A stretch of 47,106 bases of DNA, from the NCBI GenBank assembly GCA_019348495.1, contig JAHWJI010000006.1, positions 1-47,106 on the forward strand. The letters run 5' to 3'. Under the pieces are notes generated by a model. It had not been told where the DNA came from, did no database searches, and saw nothing but the letters and a program-made list of their open reading frames with translations. The position numbers and the translations under genes are program-made. This DNA comes from Actinomycetota bacterium. Its GTDB lineage: Bacteria > Actinomycetota > Acidimicrobiia > Acidimicrobiales > CADCSY01. Below, piece after piece: positions 38,937 to 47,106 of the stretch. Each line of letters opens with the position of its first letter. Position 1 is the first letter of the stretch.

Positions 38937-39295
38937 GCCGCCAGCAGGGCGGCGCGCCCCGGCCCCCGGCCGGTGCGGTAGTGCAGGCCCTCGCGCAGTC
39001 GGGCGGCCGGGAGCCGGCAACCCCTTAGCGCCACCGCCCCCTCCACGGTGAACGAGGCCACCTGGCGCAGATCGATGTCGAGCCGTCGAGCCCCCTGGTG
39101 CAGCGCCCCTTCGGCCGCGGCCCCGAGCGCCGCGCCCACGGCGGCGTCGAGGTGTCCCTTGACCGTCAGCACCAGGATGCCGTCATCGACTGCCACCTCC
39201 AGACCCTGCGTCGCCGTGGCGACGGTGGCGGCCACCTCCCCCGGGTAGGGGTCCAGGAGCCGGGGAGCACACGTGGCGCCGGGGTGGGGGGTCAT
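38912..39295 (-). CDS. Hypothetical protein, possibly STAS-like
   Basis: VDDGILVLTVKGHLDAAVGAALGAAAEGALHQGARRLDIDLRQVASFTVEGAVALRGCR resembles a STAS beta-alpha pattern; weak. Confidence 0.5.
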   Translation of the reverse strand: MTPHPGATCAPRLLDPYPGEVAATVATATQGLEVAVDDGILVLTVKGHLDAAVGAALGAAAEGALHQGARRLDIDLRQVASFTVEGAVALRGCRLPAARLREGLHYRTGRGPGRAALLAAYPPVERD

Positions 39296-39474
39296 CGGCC
39301 CATCTTGACAAGGCCACCTGTCGCGCCGGTGTCCCCTGGTTGACACTTGGGTGACGATCCCGGCCCGGCTCAGAGCACCGAGACCGGGCCACGAGGACCG
39401 TGCCCGGCGACGTGGCCCGCCCCGAGCCCACCCACAGGTACCGCAGTGGCCCCTCCATGAGGCATCCTCGAACG

Positions 39475-40152
39475 GTGGGAACCCGGATCCTGTCGGTGGA
39501 GGACGACGAGCGCATCCGCACGGCCGTGCGCATGGGCCTCGAGGACGAAGGCTGGATCGTCGACGAGGCGGCCTCGGGAGAGGATGCCCTGAAGGTCTTC
39601 ACCGACCACCCGGCCGACGTCGTGCTGATCGACCTCATGCTGCCCGGGATCGACGGCTTCGCCGTGTGCCGGTCGATCCGGCGGGTGAGCGACGTGCCCA
39701 TCCTCATCGTCACCGCCCGGGCTGACACCCACGACGTGGTGGCCGGTCTGGAGGCCGGGGCCGACGACTACGTCACCAAGCCGTTCCAGCCCAAGGAGCT
39801 CTCGGCCCGGATCCGGGCCCTGCTGCGCCGGGCCCGTCCCGCCGCTGCGGGCACCCAGCTCACGTTCGGCGACCTCGAGATCGTGCCCGACGAGGGCGTG
39901 GTGCGGCGGGCCGGCGGCGACATCCACCTGACCAAGACCGAGTTCCGCCTCTTGTGCGAGCTGGCCTCGGTGCCCGGGCGGGTCTTCAGCCGCGAGCAAC
40001 TCCTGGAGCGGGTGTGGGGCTACGACTACTTCGGCGACGGGCGCCTGGTCGACGTCCACGTCCGGCGGCTCCGGACCAAGGTCGAGGTCGACCCGGCAGT
40101 CCCCCGCCACGTCGTGACCGTGCGCGGCCTCGGCTACAAGCTGCAAGCCTGA
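39475..40152 (+). CDS. OmpR-family response regulator (MtrA-like)
   Basis: VGTRILSVEDDERIRTAVRMGLEDEGWIVDEAASGEDALKVFTDHPADVVLIDLMLPGIDGFAVC...TARADTHDVVAGLEAGADDYVTKPFQPKEL...LLERVWGYDYFGDGRLVDVHVRRLRTKVE. Confidence 0.95.
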   Translation: MGTRILSVEDDERIRTAVRMGLEDEGWIVDEAASGEDALKVFTDHPADVVLIDLMLPGIDGFAVCRSIRRVSDVPILIVTARADTHDVVAGLEAGADDYVTKPFQPKELSARIRALLRRARPAAAGTQLTFGDLEIVPDEGVVRRAGGDIHLTKTEFRLLCELASVPGRVFSREQLLERVWGYDYFGDGRLVDVHVRRLRTKVEVDPAVPRHVVTVRGLGYKLQA

Positions 40153-40154
40153 CC

Positions 40155-41687
40155 GTGGCCGCCTCGGTGAGCGCCTCGGTGGACGCTGAAGTGGCCGACC
40201 ACGACGACAGTGGCGCCGGGGCGGAGCGCGCCGGCCGTCACCGGCCCTCGCCGCTGGGCCTGCGAGCCCGGGTCATCATCGCCTTCACCGCTGGGGCGCT
40301 GGTCCTCTCGGCGTTGCTGGCTGCGGTCACCTACGGGCTGGTCCGGGAGAACCTGGTGCGCCAGCGTGAGGCGGTGGCCATCAACCAGGCCTATCTCAAC
40401 GCCCGTTACCTGCGGGACAGCCTGCGTTCCACCGGCGCCGAGGTGAAGAGCCCGCTCGACGCCGTGGAGACCACCGGCGGAGGCAGCCCGCTGCTGCTTC
40501 GAGAGGGCGTGTGGTTCGCCCCCCTGGGGGTCGGGCGCGAGGATCTGCCGTCCGAACTGCAAGACACCGTCATCGGGGGCGAGCCTGCCCGCATGCGCTT
40601 CTCCGTCGACGGCCAGACCCAGCTCGGCGTCGGGATCCCCCTACCGGCGGTGGGCTCCGCCTACTTCGAGGTCTCCTCGTTCGAGGAGCTGGAGGGCACG
40701 CTGCGCTCCCTGGGCCTCAGCCTGCTCGCCGCCGCCTTGATGACCACCCTCGCCGGGGCCATGCTCGCCGCCAGCGTGAGCCGGCGTGTGCTTCTCCCCC
40801 TGTCCCACGTGAGCGCCGCGGCCGTGGCCATCGCCGGCGGACGTCTCGACACCCGGGTGGCGAACATCGACGACGCCGATCTCGGCGTCCTGGTGACGTC
40901 GTTCAACGAGATGGCCGGCGCCCTCCAGGAGCGCATCGAGCGCGACGCCCGCTTCGCCTCGGACGTGAGCCACGAGCTGCGCTCGCCCCTCACCACCATG
41001 ACCGCCTCCATCCAGGTCATGGAGGGTCGGCGGGCCGACATGCCCCCCCGGGCCCAGGCCGCCCTCGACCTGCTGGTGGCCGACGTCAGCCGCTTCTCCA
41101 CCCTCGTCGAGGACCTGCTGGAGATCTCCCGCTTCGACGCCGGCGCGGCCCGCCTCAACCTCGAGGACGTCTGCATCAGCGAGCTGGTCATGCACGCCGT
41201 GGCCGCGTCCTCCGACGCCGACATCCCCATCGCCATCGCCCCCGACGCCCTCGACACCGTGGTGCAGGCCGACAAGCGCCGTCTGGTGCGCGTCATCGCC
41301 AACCTGGTGGGCAACGCCGAGGCCCACGGGGACGGGGTCACCAGGGTGTCGATCGAGCGAGCCGACCCGGACCACGTCCGCATCGCGGTCGAAGACGACG
41401 GTCCGGGCGTCGACGAGGAGCACCGCGGACGCATCTTCGAGCGCTTCTTCCGGGGCGCTGCCGCCGGCAGCCGGGGGCGGGGCGAAGGGGTAGGGCTCGG
41501 CCTGGCCCTGGTGCACGAGCACGTCCAGCTCCACGGCGGCCGGGTTTGGGTCGAGGACCGGGGTGGCGAGGTGGGCGGCGCCCGCTTCGTGGTCGAGCTC
41601 TCGGTGGCCAGGCCCAACATGACCGCGCCCGAACCCGATCCCCAACCCGATCCCGGGCCGGCGGCGGTCCCTGCGGCGCGGCCGTGA
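40155..41687 (+). CDS. HAMP sensor histidine kinase (MtrB-like)
   Basis: Two TMs, HAMP, H-box FASDVSHELRSPLTTMTASIQVMEGRR, N-box LVGNAEAHGDG, G-boxes DDGPGVDEEHRGRIFERFFRG and GVGLGLALVHEHV. Confidence 0.95.
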   Translation: MAASVSASVDAEVADHDDSGAGAERAGRHRPSPLGLRARVIIAFTAGALVLSALLAAVTYGLVRENLVRQREAVAINQAYLNARYLRDSLRSTGAEVKSPLDAVETTGGGSPLLLREGVWFAPLGVGREDLPSELQDTVIGGEPARMRFSVDGQTQLGVGIPLPAVGSAYFEVSSFEELEGTLRSLGLSLLAAALMTTLAGAMLAASVSRRVLLPLSHVSAAAVAIAGGRLDTRVANIDDADLGVLVTSFNEMAGALQERIERDARFASDVSHELRSPLTTMTASIQVMEGRRADMPPRAQAALDLLVADVSRFSTLVEDLLEISRFDAGAARLNLEDVCISELVMHAVAASSDADIPIAIAPDALDTVVQADKRRLVRVIANLVGNAEAHGDGVTRVSIERADPDHVRIAVEDDGPGVDEEHRGRIFERFFRGAAAGSRGRGEGVGLGLALVHEHVQLHGGRVWVEDRGGEVGGARFVVELSVARPNMTAPEPDPQPDPGPAAVPAARP

Positions 41688-42343
41688 CCCCTTCCCGCCG
41701 CCACCTGGCTTCGGCCGTCCTTCTGGCCACCGTCCTGGTCACCGGCGCATGCGCCATCCAGCACGACGCCCAGCCTCGGGCCATCGACCGGAGCCAGGTG
41801 CCGTTCAGCCTGCTCGCAACCAGCACCACCAGCGCGGAGCCAGCCACTCCCATGAGGGCGGAGGTCCCCACGTCGATCTTCCTGATCGACAGCAACACCG
41901 AGATGCTCACCGAGGTCCTGCGCCCGGTCCCACCTCCCCCATCGGTGCGGGCGGGCCTCCTGGAGCTGCTGTTGGGACCCACCGAGGAGGAGCTGGCCCG
42001 GGGTCTCAACAGCGCCATCACCCGCAGCACCACGCTGCTCGGGGTCGACGGGCCCCGCGACGGCGTGGTCACCGTGGACCTGAGCGACGACCTGCGCAGC
42101 ATCGGTGGCCAGGGCCAACGACTGGCCCTGGCCCAGGTGGTGTTCACGGCCACGGCCACGCCCGAGGTGTCGGCGGTGCGGTTCGCCTTCGAAGGACAGC
42201 CCAGTGCGGTCCCCGACGGCCAGGGGGCGTCGACCACCGAGCCACTCGACCGGACCGACTTCGCCACCTTCGATCCCCGCGCGCCTCTGTCCCCACCCCC
42301 AGCATCCCCGCCCCCGTCGGAGGCCCCACCCTCATCCGGATGA
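41684..42343 (+). CDS. GerMN-domain lipoprotein (short LpqB-like)
   Basis: Lipobox LVTGAC; IFLIDSNTEMLTEVLRPV...LLELLLGPTEEELARGLNSAI...GVVTVDLSDDLRSIGGQGQRLALAQVVFTATATPEVSAVRFAFEG. GTG start overlaps the kinase stop by 4 nt. Confidence 0.88.
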   Translation: MTPSRRHLASAVLLATVLVTGACAIQHDAQPRAIDRSQVPFSLLATSTTSAEPATPMRAEVPTSIFLIDSNTEMLTEVLRPVPPPPSVRAGLLELLLGPTEEELARGLNSAITRSTTLLGVDGPRDGVVTVDLSDDLRSIGGQGQRLALAQVVFTATATPEVSAVRFAFEGQPSAVPDGQGASTTEPLDRTDFATFDPRAPLSPPPASPPPSEAPPSSG

Positions 42344-42398
42344 CGGGTCGGTGCCGAAGAGAGACTGGTAGCCAGAGGTCGGATGTCTCCGATGTCAC

Positions 42399-42415
42399 CG
42401 TGCCCTACGGGCACG
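42399..42415. terminator. Hairpin CGTGCCC-TAC-GGGCACG between the two-component operon and the ferritin-like genes
   Basis: Perfect 7-bp stem, 3-nt loop; no T-tract, so it may be a terminator or an RNA/operator element. Confidence 0.4.
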
Positions 42416-42450
42416 CCTGGCCGAACCACTCATCGAAAGGGGAATCCACC

Positions 42451-43335
42451 TTGAAGAAGATCGACGACAGGCAACTCAAGGAGTTGATCGTCGAGTCCGA
42501 GGACTTGCAGGCCGACGCGCTGCGCGACGTCAAGCGGACCATGCCCGACCTGGTCGAGATCGGGGAGTCGCGTCGCGGCAAGCCCGTCGACCCGGATCGC
42601 GTCCGCGCCTTTAACGACGGTCGCCGGCGCCTGCTGCGCAACGGCGGCCTCGGCCTCGGCGCTTTCAGCGCCCGCAGCCTGGTCGGCGGGGGCTTCGGCG
42701 CCGCCCTTATGGGCATCGTGGCCCGTCCGGCCCACGCTCAGGCCCAGCTCGACGTGCAGATCCTGCAGACCGCGGCCTCGCTCGAGAACCTCGCCGTCAA
42801 CACCTACAAGGCGGCCCTGGGGCTCCCCGGCTTCGACGCCAACGCCACGGTGGCCGCCTTCGCCATGACCACCATGGAGCAGCACGCGGCCCACGGCGAT
42901 GCCTTCAACGCCCAGGCCGAGACCCTCGGTGGGCAGCGCCAGGACGAGGTGAACCAGCAGGGCCAGGCGGTGGTCGACCAGGCCATGCTCACCGACGCCT
43001 CCGGCAACGCGAACTACGAAGGCATCGTCGAGCTGGCCGCCAGCCTGGAGCAGGTCGCCACCCAGACCTACGTCCAGAACGTGCTCCAGCTCGAGGACGG
43101 CACCGCCAAGGAGCTCATGGCCAGCATCATGGGTGTCGAGGCCCAGCACCTGGCCACCCTGCGAGCGGTCGGCGCCCTGCTCGCGGCCGGCGCCCCCGAG
43201 CTGATCACCGTGGAGGCCACCGACGGCCCCGTCGACGTGGCCGCCCTGCCCGCCGCCGCCGGCAGCGTGGCCTTCCCCGAGCCCTTCGAGAGCACCGAGA
43301 ACGCCTTCCCGCCCGACTCAGGAGATGTCCAGTGA
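42451..43335 (+). CDS. Tat-exported ferritin-like domain protein (PF13668-like), TTG start
   Basis: SD aaagggg then TTG; GRRRLLRNGGLGLGAFSARSLVGGGFGAALMGIVARPAHA; ferritin-like repeats LQTAASLENLAVNTYKAAL, AASLEQVATQTY, GVEAQHLATLR. Confidence 0.85.
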   Translation: MKKIDDRQLKELIVESEDLQADALRDVKRTMPDLVEIGESRRGKPVDPDRVRAFNDGRRRLLRNGGLGLGAFSARSLVGGGFGAALMGIVARPAHAQAQLDVQILQTAASLENLAVNTYKAALGLPGFDANATVAAFAMTTMEQHAAHGDAFNAQAETLGGQRQDEVNQQGQAVVDQAMLTDASGNANYEGIVELAASLEQVATQTYVQNVLQLEDGTAKELMASIMGVEAQHLATLRAVGALLAAGAPELITVEATDGPVDVAALPAAAGSVAFPEPFESTENAFPPDSGDVQ

Positions 43336-44012
43336 GCGACCGTTTCGATGAGCAGGTGGAGGAGAACGCCTCCTTCGCCGAGCGCCTTGCCCCCTCGCCC
43401 CTCTCCCGCCGCAAGATGCTGCTCGGCGGTGGCGCAGGTGCCCTCGCCCTCGTGGCCGCCGCCTGTGGCACGTCCGAGCAAGGCGGCCCGTCCAGCACGG
43501 GTGACCCCACCTCGACGACCGCCGCTGGTGGTGGTGGTGGTGGTGGCGACGTGGCCACCGCCCAGACGGCGGCCGGCCTCGAGGTGCTGGCCGTCAACAC
43601 CTACAACGCCGCGCTCGAGGCCCCCCTCGACTACCCCGAGGCGGTGGCCCAGTTCGCCACCACGGCCCGCGACCACCACCAGGCCCACCTCGACGCCTGG
43701 AACGAGCTCCTCACCAGCCTGGGCGAGCAGGCGGTCACCGAGCCCTTGCAGCCGGTGGCGGGCGAGGTCATGACCCAGTTCCAGTCGGTCACCGACGTCG
43801 CCGGCGTGGCCAAGTTGGCCCTGATGCTGGAGCAGGTCGCCGCCTCCACCTACTTCGCGGTGATCCCGACGATCCAGAACGACCAGGCCCTGGAGCTGGC
43901 GACCACCATCCAGCCCATCGACATGCAGCACGCGGCCATCCTCAACTACGTCATGGGCCAGTACCCTGTGCCCGAGGCCTTCGCCGATGCGGAGCAGTCC
44001 GTCACCGCCTAG
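43332..44012 (+). CDS. Tat-lipoprotein ferritin-like domain protein (paralogue of the upstream gene)
   Basis: SRRKMLLGGGAGALALVAAACG (Tat motif plus lipobox), poly-Gly linker, GLEVLAVNTYNAALEAP...ARDHHQAHLDAWN...LEQVAASTYFAVI...IDMQHAAILNYVMG. Confidence 0.88.
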   Translation: MSDRFDEQVEENASFAERLAPSPLSRRKMLLGGGAGALALVAAACGTSEQGGPSSTGDPTSTTAAGGGGGGGDVATAQTAAGLEVLAVNTYNAALEAPLDYPEAVAQFATTARDHHQAHLDAWNELLTSLGEQAVTEPLQPVAGEVMTQFQSVTDVAGVAKLALMLEQVAASTYFAVIPTIQNDQALELATTIQPIDMQHAAILNYVMGQYPVPEAFADAEQSVTA

Positions 44013-44055
44013 GTCGGGCGTCGCATCGGCAATCTCGTCAGACCCTGCAGCACGC

Positions 44056-44085
44056 ACACCGGCCGGGCCGAGGCCCGGCCGGTGT
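44056..44085. terminator. Large perfect inverted repeat ACACCGGCCGGGCC-GA-GGCCCGGCCGGTGT
   Basis: 14-bp perfectly complementary arms read directly, between the second ferritin-like gene and the cupredoxin gene; no T-tract. Confidence 0.6.
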
Positions 44086-44119
44086 CGCGCCCACCCGACC
44101 TCCGAAAGGGACCACATCC

Positions 44120-44494
44120 ATGTTCGTCACTTCCCACCCCGCCCGCCGCCTCGTACCCATCCTGCTCACCCTGGCGCTGGCCCTGGCTGCCTGCGGAGGG
44201 GGCGGCGGCGACGCCGCGCCCGACGACGCCGGTACCTCGGGCTCGACCAACCAGGTGGGCATCGACGGCTTCGCCTTCATGCCGGCCGAGATCGACGTGG
44301 CCGCGGGCACGACCGTGACCTGGACCAACCAGGAAGCCGCCGAGCACAGCATCCGAGACGAGGGCGACCTCTTTGCCGAGAGCGAGGCCCTGGCGGAAGG
44401 TGAGAGCTTCAGCTTCACCTACGACACGCCCGGTGCGTACCCCTACGTCTGCGGCATCCACCCCTACATGAAGGGCACCGTCACGGTCTCCTGA
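44120..44494 (+). CDS. Cupredoxin (plastocyanin-like) lipoprotein
   Basis: Lipobox LALAAC; GFAFMPAEIDVAAGTTVTWTNQEAAEHSIRDE...FSFTYDTPGAYPYVCGIHPYMKGTVTV (type I Cu ligands H, C, H, M). Confidence 0.95.
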   Translation: MFVTSHPARRLVPILLTLALALAACGGGGGDAAPDDAGTSGSTNQVGIDGFAFMPAEIDVAAGTTVTWTNQEAAEHSIRDEGDLFAESEALAEGESFSFTYDTPGAYPYVCGIHPYMKGTVTVS

Positions 44495-44535
44495 CCGGCT
44501 CGCTGCGCTCGACGCTCCGCCGCTAGGGTCACCGG

Positions 44536-45465
44536 GTGCAAGAGGGGAGCCGTTCGATCGTCCTGGCCGCGTTCTTCGCCAACCTGGGCATCGCCATAGC
44601 CAAGTTCATCGGCTTCTTGATCACCGGTGCGGCGTCGATGCTGGCCGAGGCCGTGCACTCGACGGCCGACACCGGCAACCAGGGCCTGCTCCTGCTCGGC
44701 GGCAAGCGGGCGGCCAAGGTGGCCACCCCCGCCCACCCCTTCGGCTACGGGCGGGAGCGCTACTTCTGGGCCTTTGTGGTGGCCATGGTGCTGTTCTCCC
44801 TCGGCGGGCTCTTCGCCCTCTACGAGGGCGTGCAGAAGCTGCGCGAACCCCACGAGATCGAGTCGGTCACCGTCGCCGTGGTCATCTTGGTGGTGGCCAT
44901 CGCCTTCGAGTCCTACGCTCTGACCAAGGCCGTCAAGCACGCCAACGCCGAGCGGGCGGGCCAGTCGTGGTGGCACTTCATCCGCCACTCCAAGAACCCC
45001 GAGGTCCCCGTGGTGCTGCTGGAGGACGCCGGCGCCCAGATCGGTCTGTTCTTCGCCCTGATCGGCATCGCCATGGCCGAGATCACCGACAACCCCCGCT
45101 GGGACGCCTTGGGCAGCCTGGCCATCGGCGTGCTCCTGGTCGTCATCGCCGTGGTCCTCGCCGTGGAGATGAAGAGCCTGCTCATCGGCGAGTCGGCCGG
45201 ATCGACCGACGTGTCCGCCATCCGCAAGGCCATCGAGGGCGCCCCGGACGTCAAGCGCCTCATCCACCTGCGCACCCAGCACCTCGGCCCCGACGAGCTG
45301 CTGGTGGCGGCCAAGGTGGAGCTCGAGGGCCACCTCAGCTTCGCCGAGGTGGCATCGGCCATCAACACCACCGAGGGCCAGTTGCGAGCGCAGGTCCCCG
45401 AGGCTCGCGTCGTCTACCTCGAGCCCGACGTCGCCACTGACGCTGCCGTGGGACCGGCCGGCTAA
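44536..45465 (+). CDS. Cation diffusion facilitator (CDF) family metal transporter
   Basis: SIVLAAFFANLGIAIAKFIGFLITGAASMLAEAVHSTADTGNQGLLLLGGKRAAK...HPFGYGRERYFWAFVVAMVLF. Confidence 0.93.
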   Translation: MQEGSRSIVLAAFFANLGIAIAKFIGFLITGAASMLAEAVHSTADTGNQGLLLLGGKRAAKVATPAHPFGYGRERYFWAFVVAMVLFSLGGLFALYEGVQKLREPHEIESVTVAVVILVVAIAFESYALTKAVKHANAERAGQSWWHFIRHSKNPEVPVVLLEDAGAQIGLFFALIGIAMAEITDNPRWDALGSLAIGVLLVVIAVVLAVEMKSLLIGESAGSTDVSAIRKAIEGAPDVKRLIHLRTQHLGPDELLVAAKVELEGHLSFAEVASAINTTEGQLRAQVPEARVVYLEPDVATDAAVGPAG

Positions 45466-46496
45466 CCGAAGAACACCTCGGCCACGCCGTGGAACAGCGT
45501 GGGGTCCACCGTCTTGAGCTCCCCGACTGCTTCGGCCAGCGGCACCTGCACGATCTGGTCGGCCCGCAGGGCGACCATCTGGCCGAAGGCGCCCTCGTGC
45601 ACGGCGTCGATGGCGCCGATGCCGAAGCGGGTGGAGAGCACCCGGTCGAAGGCCGTGGGCGTCCCTCCCCGCTGGACGTGGCCGAGGATGGTCACCCGGG
45701 TCTCGAAGCTGGTGCGCTCCTCGATCTCGGTGGCCAACACGTTGGCGATGCCCCCCAGCTTGGCGTGGCCGAACTGGTCGACCTCGGCGTCGGCCAGGGT
45801 GAGCGAGCCCTCCACCGGCTGGGCCCCCTCGGCCACCACCACGATGGAGGCGTAGCGGCCCTTCTCGTGGCGACGGATGAGGGCCTGGCACACATCGTCG
45901 ATGTCGAAGCGCTCCTCGGGGATGAGGATGGCGGTGGCGCCGCCGGCGATGCCGGCGTAGGTGGCGATGTGGCCGGCGTGTCGGCCCATCACCTCGACCA
46001 CCATGACCCGGTCGTGCGACTCGGCGGTGGTGTGGAGCCGGTCGATGGCGTCGGTGGCGATCTGCACGGCGGTGTGGAAGCCGAAGGTGACCTCGGTGGC
46101 CGACAGATCGTTGTCGATGGTCTTGGGTACCCCCACCACCGGGATCTCCTCCTCCCGGTGCAGGCGATGGGCCACTCCGAGGGTGTCCTCGCCCCCGATG
46201 GCCACCAGGGCCTCGACCCCCTCGTCCGCCAGCACGCCCTTCAGGCGCTCCACCGCCCCGTCGAGCTTGAAGGGGTTGGTGCGCGAGGTGCCCAGCACCG
46301 TGCCCCCACGAGGCAACGTGCCCCGCATGGTCTCGACGTCGAGGCGGGTGGTGAGCCCCTCCACCACCCCCTTCCAGCCGTCGCGGAAGCCCACGAACTC
46401 GTCGCCGTAGTGGCGCTCGCCCTTGCGCACGACCGCCCGCATCACGGCGTTGAGCCCCGGGCAGTCACCTCCACCCGTGAGCATCCCGACTCGCAT
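45462..46496 (-). CDS. pfkA: 6-phosphofructokinase, likely PPi-dependent type
   Basis: MRVGMLTGGGDCPGLNAVMRAVVRKGE...LVAIGGEDTLGVAHRL...VPKTIDNDLSATEVTFGF...MGRHAGHIA...LGHVQRGGTPTAFDR. Confidence 0.95.
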   Translation of the reverse strand: MRVGMLTGGGDCPGLNAVMRAVVRKGERHYGDEFVGFRDGWKGVVEGLTTRLDVETMRGTLPRGGTVLGTSRTNPFKLDGAVERLKGVLADEGVEALVAIGGEDTLGVAHRLHREEEIPVVGVPKTIDNDLSATEVTFGFHTAVQIATDAIDRLHTTAESHDRVMVVEVMGRHAGHIATYAGIAGGATAILIPEERFDIDDVCQALIRRHEKGRYASIVVVAEGAQPVEGSLTLADAEVDQFGHAKLGGIANVLATEIEERTSFETRVTILGHVQRGGTPTAFDRVLSTRFGIGAIDAVHEGAFGQMVALRADQIVQVPLAEAVGELKTVDPTLFHGVAEVFFG

Positions 46497-46534
46497 CGCC
46501 CCACCTTAGGAGGCGGCGGAGGCCCGGCGTGCCC

Positions 46535-47095
46535 TCAGGACGCCGGCGTGACGCTCACCGCCCTGTCTTCCCCCAACTGGCGGAGCCGGGCGCCGACGAT
46601 GCGAGCGAGGGCGCACAGCTGGCGGCGCTCCCGGGCCCGCAGCGGTCGCCCGCAGCGGCCGAGGACGAGGTCGAGGCCCGCGCCCGCCAGCGGGGCCCAC
46701 GCCACGTCGTCGGGGCCGGAGACCACGCCGTCGGTCGACGCCGCCGATGACCTGGCGCCGTCCAGGAACGCTCGCAGCCATCCGGCCGAGGGCGCGGGGC
46801 CGAGAGCTCGGGTGACCACCGGGGGCCCGGTCTCGACCACCACCGCCCAGTCCCCCTCGAAGTCGATCCGGACGTGTTCGAGCAGGGCGTCGAGCACGGC
46901 GTCACGCGACGAGAGCTCGACGAGGGTGGCGACCGTCTCGAGGGCGTCGACGCGAGGGTCGCGCAGCGTGGGCGGCGCCGGACGGACGTCTTCCACGTCG
47001 ACGTCGTCGACGACGTTGACCTCGTCGATCAGCAGGGGGAGCAGGGCCGGATCGGGCAACTCCACGACCAGCTCGTCGATGGCCCGTCCCCCGCC
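46535..47095 (-). CDS. Hypothetical protein (possibly GAF-like), 5' end cut by the window/contig end
   Basis: Frame open to the edge: ...GGGRAIDELVVELPDPALLPLLIDEVNVVDDVDVEDVRPAPPTLRDPRVDALETVATLVELSSRDAVLDALLEHVRIDFEGDWAVVVETGPPVV. Confidence 0.65.
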   Translation of the reverse strand, partial: GGGRAIDELVVELPDPALLPLLIDEVNVVDDVDVEDVRPAPPTLRDPRVDALETVATLVELSSRDAVLDALLEHVRIDFEGDWAVVVETGPPVVTRALGPAPSAGWLRAFLDGARSSAASTDGVVSGPDDVAWAPLAGAGLDLVLGRCGRPLRARERRQLCALARIVGARLRQLGEDRAVSVTPAS

Positions 47096-47106
47096 AGATC
47101 GGAAGA

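Overview
High-GC bacterial chromosomal segment, probably Actinomycetota (inferred from DUF3040, an MtrAB-like pair, a mycothiol-type PIG-L deacetylase, and gene order around recA, lexA and ftsK). It is mostly ordinary housekeeping DNA. I identified about 45 protein genes: nrdJ (truncated at the left edge), lexA, a divergent LysM gene, an S8 protease, dapE/dapD/dapC/dapF/dapA, hflX, miaA, miaB, spoVS, recA, thpR, an FtsH-like protease, cinA, pgsA, rimO, ftsK, RNase J, menC, an HNH protein, a ROK kinase, a MoxR/DUF58/transglutaminase triad, a two-component system with a GerMN lipoprotein, two exported ferritin-like proteins, a cupredoxin, a CDF transporter and a PFK. The most notable signals are: (1) two inteins, a 151-aa mini-intein in class II ribonucleotide reductase (133..585) and a 360-aa LAGLIDADG intein in RecA at the FG|SPE site (15218..16297); (2) a short AT-enriched, rare-codon stretch in the recA N-extein flank that looks like a homing co-conversion tract; (3) an SOS regulatory layout, with a perfect CGAAC-N4-GTTCG box inside a recA promoter and several near-consensus boxes between lexA and the LysM gene; (4) five consecutive 4-nt stop/start overlaps from miaB to dapC; (5) a PFK with PPi-type active-site residues; (6) an 11-bp Illumina-adapter-like sequence at the right end. 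I saw no CRISPR array, rRNA, tRNA, IS element or prophage. Nothing in the window clearly forms a wholly new system.
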